A model generated the notes under the pieces. That model was not told where the DNA came from. It saw only the letters and a list, made by a program, of their open reading frames with translations, and searched no databases. A program made the translations under genes and the position numbers. Positions 50,909-56,732 of a stretch of DNA of 56,732 nucleotides are shown in pieces (the stretch's first letter is position 1; the number at the start of each line of letters is the position of its first letter). The stretch is from Hyphomicrobiales bacterium (lineage in GTDB: Bacteria > Pseudomonadota > Alphaproteobacteria > Rhizobiales > Aestuariivirgaceae), in assembly GCA_016185245.1 (NCBI GenBank), contig JACPNZ010000050.1, positions 1-56,732 on the forward strand. Direction: 5' to 3'.

Positions 50909-52207
50909 ATGACCGACAAGCTCATTCTGCCGAAGAAGAAAGGCCTCAACCGCCGGACAGTGCTCAAGACCATGGGCATGGCGGGCAGCGCCATGGCCGC
51001 CCCCGGCTTCGTCCGCTATGCCCAGGCGGCGTCCTCCTCGCCGATCAAGATCGGCTTCCAGGTGCACCGTACCGGCATCGGTGCCGCCTATGGCCACTGG
51101 TACGAGCGCGTGACCACCGCTGCCGCCGCCCTGATCAACGAGCAGGGCGGCATCGGCGGCCGCCCCATCGAGATTGTCGCCGAGGATGATGGCACCGATC
51201 CGGGCCGCGGCGCCCAGGTGGTCGAAAAATTCGCCACCCAGTACCAGGTGGACGTGGCCTTCGGTACGCTCTTCAGCCATGTGGTGATGGGTTCCGCACC
51301 GCGGGCGGGCGAATTGAAGCTTCCATACTACGTGGTCTCCGAGGGCTACCATGTGGCCTCGGGCAAGCTCAACCGCTACACCTTCCAGCCGGGCATCACC
51401 GACGTGAAGAGCCAGGTCATATCGCTGGCGCCATGGATTTCCAAGAATCTCGGCAAGAAAGTCACCATGATCTATCCGGACTTCGCCTTCGGCTACGATC
51501 ACCGCGACTATTTCTCGGCGGCGATCAAGGGCCAAGGCGGCGAGGTGGTGCAGTTGATCCCCATTCCGCCGACCGAATCCTCCTTCACCCGCTACTTCCC
51601 GCAGATTCCCGCCGGCACCGAGGTGATCTATCACGTGATGGTGGGCCCGGCGGTCCTGACCTTCGTCAAGGAGCTCGGCGAGTATTTCGGCTCACAGCAT
51701 CCTGCACTCTTCGGCTTCATCGACAGCCTCGAGGCGGTCGATTTCAAGAGTCCCGGCCTCGAATTCCTCGACGGCTCCTATCTGTGGGAGGCCTATCCGC
51801 GCTTTGCTGGAGCCTCACCCAAGCCGCACGACACCTTCTACCGCCAAAAGGTCGGCGTCGATGCCTATGGCGCCAGCACTTCCGATCCAGCCGACATCTC
51901 GACTTTCTCGCACATGTTCGGCTGCTGGGAGACACTCTATGTTATCAAGGCGGCGATGGAGGCTGCGGGCTATCAGGGGGCTGCCGACAAGGGCAAGCTC
52001 ATCGAGGCGACCGAGGCGATGACCAAGCTCGCCGAGGGCAACGAACATCCCCAGGGTGAAAAGCTGTTCAACGGCAAGATTCACCAGTCCTTCGGCCACC
52101 AGAACATCACCCGGATCAAGAGCGGTGTTGCCGACGTGGTCTATCGCACCAGCATCGAGGAAGGCCTTTACGAACCGGAGGCGGATTACACCAAGATGGC
52201 GCTGTAG
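50909..52207 (+). CDS. Liv-type ABC substrate-binding protein with Tat-like signal
   Basis: The 432-residue protein starts at ATG 50909 after AGGAGGG. Its leader contains NRRTVLKTMGMAGSAMAAPG and ends near AQA-AS. The twin Arg followed by a moderate hydrophobic stretch suggests Tat export. The mature part is a type I periplasmic binding fold: KIGFQVHRTGIGAAYGHWYE, GGIGGRPIEIVAEDDGTDPG and MIYPDFAFGYDHRDYFSAAI. It belongs to the amide/urea/branched-chain group and heads a complete importer operon. Confidence 0.87.
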   Translation: MTDKLILPKKKGLNRRTVLKTMGMAGSAMAAPGFVRYAQAASSSPIKIGFQVHRTGIGAAYGHWYERVTTAAAALINEQGGIGGRPIEIVAEDDGTDPGRGAQVVEKFATQYQVDVAFGTLFSHVVMGSAPRAGELKLPYYVVSEGYHVASGKLNRYTFQPGITDVKSQVISLAPWISKNLGKKVTMIYPDFAFGYDHRDYFSAAIKGQGGEVVQLIPIPPTESSFTRYFPQIPAGTEVIYHVMVGPAVLTFVKELGEYFGSQHPALFGFIDSLEAVDFKSPGLEFLDGSYLWEAYPRFAGASPKPHDTFYRQKVGVDAYGASTSDPADISTFSHMFGCWETLYVIKAAMEAAGYQGAADKGKLIEATEAMTKLAEGNEHPQGEKLFNGKIHQSFGHQNITRIKSGVADVVYRTSIEEGLYEPEADYTKMAL

Positions 52208-52217
52208 ACAGCAGCGC

Positions 52218-53099
52218 TTGTCCTTCTTCCCGCATCTCCTTCTGGCCGTTCTCGAAGGTGCCGTCGCCGCCGCGACCCTGGCGCTGACGGCGCTGGGCCT
52301 GTCGCTGGTGTTCGGCGTGATGCGGGTGGTCAACGTCGCCCATGGCGAGTTCTACATGCTGGGCGCCATGGTCGCCTGGTGGCTGTCGCAACTGGTGCCG
52401 GCTCACCCGCTCCTGGGTTTCCTGCTGGCGCTGATCGGCGCGCCACTGGCCGTGGGGGCCGTCGCCTTCGCCACCGAACGGCTGGTGCTGCGCCGCATCG
52501 GCTACGATCCGGAGGCGACCATCGTTGCCACCATCGGCCTTATGTTCCTCATCCAGCAGCTGGCGCTCAGCGTCTTCGGCGCCGACGCCAAGCCGGTCAA
52601 CGCGCCCTTCACCTACCGCATTGTGTTCCCGTGGTTCGGCTATTCGGGCTACAAGCTGTTCGTCGTGGCGGCCTCGGCGGTGTTGCTTCTGTGTGTCTGG
52701 TGGGTCATGTCGCGCACCCGCTTCGGCCTCATCATGCGGGTGACCCAGTTCGACCGCGAGACGGCGACGGCCTTCGGCATTCCGGTGGGGCGCGTTTATT
52801 CCGCCGTGTTCGTCGCCGGGGCGGCGATCGTCGCCATCGCCGCCGTTCTGCTGGTGCCGATCCAGCAGGCCCACTACCTGATGGGCCTCGATCCCTTGCT
52901 GATGAGTTTCATCGTGGTGATCATCGGCGGCCTCGGATCGCTGAAGGGCAGCGTCATCGCCGCCCTGGCGATCGGCCTCCTTGGCGGCATCGTCTCGGTG
53001 TTCTTCTCGCCGACCTTTGCCGCGATCATCGCCACCCTGCTCGTCGCCTTCATCCTGGTGATCCGCCCGCAAGGCTTTTTCGGAGCGCCGGCGCGGTGA
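52218..53099 (+). CDS. Liv-type ABC permease (LivH)
   Basis: The 293-residue permease has AATLALTALGLSLVFGVMRV then VNVAHGEFYMLGAM, the LivH signature, and an EAA-like loop SRTRFGLIMRVTQFDRETAT. VIRPQGFFGAPAR ends the protein in typical fashion. No ATG is available after the binding-protein stop; TTG 52218 (TTG TCC TTC TTC) is the best start, 10 bp after that stop, with translational coupling likely. The longer upstream frame runs through the binding-protein gene in another frame. Confidence 0.84.
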   Translation: MSFFPHLLLAVLEGAVAAATLALTALGLSLVFGVMRVVNVAHGEFYMLGAMVAWWLSQLVPAHPLLGFLLALIGAPLAVGAVAFATERLVLRRIGYDPEATIVATIGLMFLIQQLALSVFGADAKPVNAPFTYRIVFPWFGYSGYKLFVVAASAVLLLCVWWVMSRTRFGLIMRVTQFDRETATAFGIPVGRVYSAVFVAGAAIVAIAAVLLVPIQQAHYLMGLDPLLMSFIVVIIGGLGSLKGSVIAALAIGLLGGIVSVFFSPTFAAIIATLLVAFILVIRPQGFFGAPAR

Positions 53100-54055
53100 A
53101 GGGCGATGGGGCAAGGATCGCTCTCCTCCATGGCGCGGTCCTGGCGCTCTTGTTTCTCGCCCAGTTCGTCGCCGGCGATTATGTACAGCTGAGCCTGACC
53201 CGCATCATGGTTCTGGCGATCTATGCCATGGGCTACAATCTGCTCTACGGCTATACTGGGCTCCTCAGCCTCGGCCACGCCATGTTCTTCGCCACCGGCC
53301 TCTATGTGGCGGCGATCGGCACGACGCGAATTGGCCTCGGCGTGCCTGAGGTCTTTCTTCTCGCGATCGCGATCGGCGCCCTGGTGTCGCTGGCGATCGG
53401 CGGGCTCGCTCTCAGGGCTTCGGGTGTTGCCTTCATGATCGTGACGCTGATGTTCTCCCAGGCCGCCTTCCTGACAATCCTCTACTTCGGCGAATACACC
53501 CGCGGCGACGAGGGTATCGTCATCGCCGATTCGATCCGCCGCTTCGGCTTTCTGGGCATGACGGTCGATCTCGCCAGTGCCACGCTCCGCTACAACCTGG
53601 CGCTGGCCCTGCTGGCCATCGCCATGGGCGTGTGCCTGGCGATCGTACGCTCGCCCTTGGGCCATGTGCTGATTGCCATCCGCGAGAACGAGAGCCGTGC
53701 GACCATGCTGGGCTACGACGTGACGCGTTACAAGCTCTTCGCCGTCGTCGTGTCGGGCACTCTGTCGGCCACCGCGGGGGCGGCCTATGCGCTGATGTTC
53801 GCCTATGCCGGATCGACGCTGGCCTCGATCCAGTATTCGATCCATCCGCTCTTGTGGACGCTGCTCGGTGGCGCCGCGACGGTGCTGGGCCCGCTCGCCG
53901 GAACGGCGGTCATGTACGCGGTGGTCGACATCGCCAGCGGCTTCACCACGGCCAATCTGCTGGCAGTCGGCGTGGTGCTGATCCTCCTGGTGCTGTTCTT
54001 TCGCAAGGGCCTGCTCGGAACCGTGCGCCAACGCTGGCTGCCGTGGCTGCCATGA
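53096..54055 (+). CDS. Liv-type ABC permease (LivM)
   Basis: The 319-residue membrane protein has YAMGYNLLYGYTGLLSLGHA (LivM signature), LRASGVAFMIVTLMFSQAAF and the loop SPLGHVLIAIRENESRATML. LLGGAATVLGPLAGTAVMYA near the end is standard. The GTG start at 53096 overlaps the LivH stop as GTGA; the preceding open frame belongs to the other gene in a shifted frame. It is coupled to LivG by an ATGA overlap. Confidence 0.88.
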   Translation: MKGDGARIALLHGAVLALLFLAQFVAGDYVQLSLTRIMVLAIYAMGYNLLYGYTGLLSLGHAMFFATGLYVAAIGTTRIGLGVPEVFLLAIAIGALVSLAIGGLALRASGVAFMIVTLMFSQAAFLTILYFGEYTRGDEGIVIADSIRRFGFLGMTVDLASATLRYNLALALLAIAMGVCLAIVRSPLGHVLIAIRENESRATMLGYDVTRYKLFAVVVSGTLSATAGAAYALMFAYAGSTLASIQYSIHPLLWTLLGGAATVLGPLAGTAVMYAVVDIASGFTTANLLAVGVVLILLVLFFRKGLLGTVRQRWLPWLP

Positions 54056-54741
54056 GCCTGCTCGAAACAAGAGGCCTCACCCGGAGCTTCGGCGGACTGA
54101 CCGCCGTCGACAAGGTGGACTTCGCCGTCGAGCCCGGCGAGATCCGCGCCGTCATCGGTCCCAACGGAGCCGGCAAGACCACTTTCGTCAATCTGATCTC
54201 CGGGCGGATTGCGCCGCAGACCGGCAGGATTCTCTTCGCGGGCGAGGACATCACGGCATTGCCGGCCTTCCGGCGAGTGCGCAAGGGCATCGCCTATACG
54301 TTCCAGATCACCAGCATCTTCGGCAATCTACCGGTTCACGAGAACGTCGCCCTGGCGGCGCGCGCCGGAAAGGGCAACGCCACCGAATGCCTCACTCGCG
54401 TCGGTCTCGAAACCCGCAGCGGCCAGGTGGCGGGAACCCTTGCCTATGGCCACCAGCGCCTGCTCGAAGTGGCCATGGGCCTGGCGCTCAAACCCCGACT
54501 TCTCATTCTCGACGAGCCGACGCAAGGGTTGTCCGATGGCGAGATCGCCGGCTTCGTGAAACTCGTCCGCGCCATCGCCAGCGAGACGACCGTGCTGCTG
54601 ATCGAGCACAACATGCCGGTGGTGATGGAACTGGCGGAGCGCATCACCGTCATGCATCGAGGCAGCGTGCTGGCCGAGGGAACGCCCGCCGCGATCCGCG
54701 CCGACCCGCAAGTGCAGAGCGTCTATCTGGGAACCGCCTGA
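54052..54741 (+). CDS. Liv-type ABC ATPase (LivG)
   Basis: The 229-residue ATPase has Walker A GPNGAGKTT, signature LAYGHQRLLEVAMGLA and Walker B LILDEPTQGLSDGE. It is shorter than usual LivG (about 250) because the insert between Walker A and the signature is compact (RAGKGNATECLTRVGLETRS). It starts within the LivM stop (ATGA) and ends overlapping the LivF start (TGATG). Confidence 0.9.
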   Translation: MSLLETRGLTRSFGGLTAVDKVDFAVEPGEIRAVIGPNGAGKTTFVNLISGRIAPQTGRILFAGEDITALPAFRRVRKGIAYTFQITSIFGNLPVHENVALAARAGKGNATECLTRVGLETRSGQVAGTLAYGHQRLLEVAMGLALKPRLLILDEPTQGLSDGEIAGFVKLVRAIASETTVLLIEHNMPVVMELAERITVMHRGSVLAEGTPAAIRADPQVQSVYLGTA

Positions 54742-55439
54742 TGCTCGATGTCCGCGCCATCGACTGCTACTACGGCGAGGCCAAGGCCCTGCACCAGTTT
54801 TCGCTGCGTCTCGAAACCGGCGAAATTCTCTGTCTCCTCGGCCGCAACGGGGCCGGCAAGACCACCGCACTGAAGGCGATCATGGGGCTGGTGCCGGTGC
54901 GCCGCGGAAGCATCGTTTTCGACGGCACCGATCTCACGAAACTTGCGTCCCATGAGGTGCCGCGGCTCGGCATCGGCTATGTGCCGCAAGGGCGCCGGCT
55001 GTTCTCGGAGCTCACCGTCGAAGACAATTTGCGGGTTGGCCTGATGACCCGCAACTCCGGCGCTGCCGTGCGCCAGCACGTGCTCGAACTCTTCCCGGTG
55101 CTCGGCGAGCGCCTCGGCCAGCGCGCCGGCACCATGAGCGGCGGCGAACAGCAGATGCTGGCCATGGCGCGGGCGCTCTGCATAGCACCCAAGCTGCTGC
55201 TCCTTGACGAACCGACCGAGGGCCTGAGCCCGGCGATGATCGCCCTTATCCGCCGGTCGATCGTCGAGCTCAAGACACACGGCGTGACAACCATTCTGGT
55301 CGAGCAGCGGGTCGATGCGGTGCTGCCCATCGCCGACCGTGTCGCCTTCGTCGAGAATGGCCGGGTGACGGCGGTCATGGCCGTGGCCGAACTTGCCGCC
55401 GATCGCCACATGATCGACCGCTATGTGGGGCTGGGTTAA
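54741..55439 (+). CDS. Liv-type ABC ATPase (LivF)
   Basis: The 232-residue ATPase has Walker A GRNGAGKTT, signature MSGGEQQMLAMARALC and Walker B LLLLDEPTEGLSP. GIGYVPQGRRLFSELTVEDN is the LivF Q-loop region. It completes a five-gene importer (binding protein, LivH, LivM, LivG, LivF) and converges with the amidohydrolase gene across 16 bp. Confidence 0.9.
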   Translation: MLDVRAIDCYYGEAKALHQFSLRLETGEILCLLGRNGAGKTTALKAIMGLVPVRRGSIVFDGTDLTKLASHEVPRLGIGYVPQGRRLFSELTVEDNLRVGLMTRNSGAAVRQHVLELFPVLGERLGQRAGTMSGGEQQMLAMARALCIAPKLLLLDEPTEGLSPAMIALIRRSIVELKTHGVTTILVEQRVDAVLPIADRVAFVENGRVTAVMAVAELAADRHMIDRYVGLG

Positions 55440-55455
55440 TTGCTCGGACCGGCGG

Positions 55456-56658
55456 TCAATGGCCGCCGCCGCCGGCAGCCGCCGGCGCCTTCACCAGTTC
55501 CGGCACTTTTTCGGCGGGTGGTGTATTGCGCGAGCGTTGCGACCTGACCAGCCCGTCGATCACCGTCATGCCGACGCCAGGAAGGTTGCCCTGGGCAATC
55601 GAGGCCAGCATGTCCTTGCCCGGCGCGTGCTGGGCCCGGTCGATGAGGGCGAAGTCGGCCGATCGTCCCGCCTCGATGAGCCCGCAATCGAGCCCGCGCA
55701 TGCGCGCCGTGTTGCCGGTGGCGAAACAGATGACCGTCTCGGCCGGAACATTGCCGAGGCTCGACAGCATGGCGATCATGCGCAGGATGCCGAGGGGCTG
55801 GACGCCGGAGCCAGCGGGTGAATCGGTGCCGAGAATGACGCGCTCCGGCTGCTTCAGTTCGAAGGCGGTGCGCATGGCGAGGAGGCCGGCCCGCTCGTTG
55901 CCGTTGTGGACGATCTCGATGCCGCGCCGGCATTGCTCGCACAGGCAGGTGATCTGGTCGTCGGGAAGGGCGGTGTGGCCGCCATTGATATGGCCGATGA
56001 TGTCGGCGTCGGCTTCCAGCACCACGTCCTTGTCGATGAGGCCGGAGCCGGGGATCGACGGCCCGCCGGTGTGGATGGTCGACTGGATGCCGTATTTCCG
56101 CGCCCAGGCCACCATCTGCTTGGCCTTGTCGCCGGCCTTGACCGAGCCGAGGCCCACTTCGCCCAGGAGCTTGACCCCGGCCTCGGCCAGATCCTTGAAG
56201 TCCTGTTCCTCCATGCCGTCTTCGATGACCGGAGCGCCGGCATGGACCTTGACGCCCGAGGGGCGAAAATTCTCGTACCAGCGCTGCGAAGCGATCGCCA
56301 GGGCCTTGAGGCCGACGATGTCCTTGGGCCTTCCTGGCAGATGAACCTCGCCGGCCGAGATCATGCTGGTGACGCCGCCATGGAGGCACGAGTCGATCCA
56401 GTTGATCTGCTGCTGGCGCGGCGTGTAGTCGCCGATCACCGGGTGCACATGGCTGTCGATGAGGCCGGGAGCGAGGGCGGTTCCCCTGGCGTCGATCAGC
56501 GTGTCCGGGTGGCCCACGTCGAGGTCGCGCTCGCGGCCCACCCCGGCGATCTTGCCATCGAGGGCGACGAGGCAGTCGCCATCGAGGAGCGGCTTCTCCA
56601 CCATGCCGGACAGGATGAGGCCGATGTTGCGGATGACCAGCTTGCTTGCGGCATTCAT
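55456..56658 (-). CDS. Enamidase-like amidohydrolase
   Basis: The 400-residue metal-dependent amidohydrolase has HVH metal ligands (H70, H72 in GLIDSHVHP), a likely bridging E167 (GEVGLG), H196 (IHTGG), H223 (GHINGG) and D279 (LGTDSPAGSG). A Glu in place of carbamylated Lys, with the blocks GGVTSMISAGEVHLPGRPKD and RSRNTPPA, recalls the enamidase of Eubacterium barkeri, which opens 6-oxo-tetrahydronicotinate in nicotinate fermentation. That resemblance is from memory. Here it more probably hydrolyses a related cyclic enamide or lactam. It converges on a Liv-type importer and shares the neighbourhood with an acetamidase/formamidase gene. The 74 bases upstream hold nothing else that I can identify. 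Confidence 0.8.
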   Translation of the reverse strand: MNAASKLVIRNIGLILSGMVEKPLLDGDCLVALDGKIAGVGRERDLDVGHPDTLIDARGTALAPGLIDSHVHPVIGDYTPRQQQINWIDSCLHGGVTSMISAGEVHLPGRPKDIVGLKALAIASQRWYENFRPSGVKVHAGAPVIEDGMEEQDFKDLAEAGVKLLGEVGLGSVKAGDKAKQMVAWARKYGIQSTIHTGGPSIPGSGLIDKDVVLEADADIIGHINGGHTALPDDQITCLCEQCRRGIEIVHNGNERAGLLAMRTAFELKQPERVILGTDSPAGSGVQPLGILRMIAMLSSLGNVPAETVICFATGNTARMRGLDCGLIEAGRSADFALIDRAQHAPGKDMLASIAQGNLPGVGMTVIDGLVRSQRSRNTPPAEKVPELVKAPAAAGGGGH

Positions 56659-56732
56659 GGCCGGATGCTCCCTGCAGCGTGGGTGAAACTATGCGCGTCG
56701 ATTGCGCGGTTTGGCAAGTTTCCCGCCACGGC

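Noticed and set aside
55456-56658. A complete nicotinate fermentation cluster around the enamidase-like gene
   Set aside because: No nicotinate hydroxylase, 6-hydroxynicotinate reductase or methyleneglutarate mutase lies in the window, so only the family resemblance can be claimed.

Overview
The window reads as chromosome of a GC-rich alphaproteobacterium, most likely order Hyphomicrobiales (rhizobia and relatives). The reasons are an ndvB/cgs-type cyclic beta-1,2-glucan synthase, typical small rhizobial proteins (DUF1488, DUF3309, CsbD), a RIME-like intergenic hairpin repeat, ModE/ModABC, and several ABC transporters for amino acids, polyamines and sugars. Species cannot be fixed from the sequence alone.

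Layout. (1) 1-6,774: housekeeping core. This holds tlyA, xseB, a histone-deacetylase-like hydrolase, a threonylcarbamoyl-AMP synthase, a D-2-hydroxyacid dehydrogenase, a GNAT acetyltransferase, an MBL hydrolase and the biotin transporter bioY. (2) 6,849-7,035: tRNA-Pro(CGG) and tRNA-Gln(TTG). (3) 7,036-21,686: a 14.65-kb genomic island in the tRNA-Gln gene. A 48-bp copy of the tRNA 3' half (45/48 identical, no gap) lies at the far end, and the C-terminal remnant of a tyrosine recombinase lies next to the tRNA. The island carries small secreted or stress-type proteins, a frameshifted Crp/Fnr regulator and an intact 2,864-residue cyclic glucan synthase. (4) 21,699-31,160: a decaying sugar or polyol catabolic locus. 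It has sugar-phosphate isomerase/epimerases, Gfo/Idh dehydrogenases, a PanB-like aldolase, a membrane di-iron desaturase and a LacI regulator. Four genes here are broken: one has two frameshifts, a divergent pair was fused tail to tail by a deletion, and only the end of an ABC ATPase remains. (5) 31,242-34,180: modE converging on modABC, with a ModE-type operator in front of modA.

(6) 34,221-40,513: a branched-chain-amino-acid-type ABC transporter (SBP, LivH, LivM, LivG, LivF), diverging from a hydantoin/allantoin-racemase-like gene; a GntR regulator follows. (7) 40,606-44,710: sgaA-mtkA-mtkB (serine-glyoxylate aminotransferase and malate-CoA ligase) diverging from a NarL/FixJ-type regulator. 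(8) 44,680-49,876: MBL hydrolase, a polyamine-type ABC transporter, and a divergent TetR regulator. (9) 49,904-56,658: acetamidase/formamidase, a second Liv-type transporter, and an enamidase-like amidohydrolase facing them.

Together the right half looks like a series of uptake-plus-catabolism modules for nitrogenous compounds. One may couple ureide or hydantoin uptake to glyoxylate handling, and one may couple uptake of a cyclic amide to two amidases. These substrate assignments are inference. The clearest evolutionary story is the tRNA-Gln island and the decaying sugar locus immediately beside its right end.
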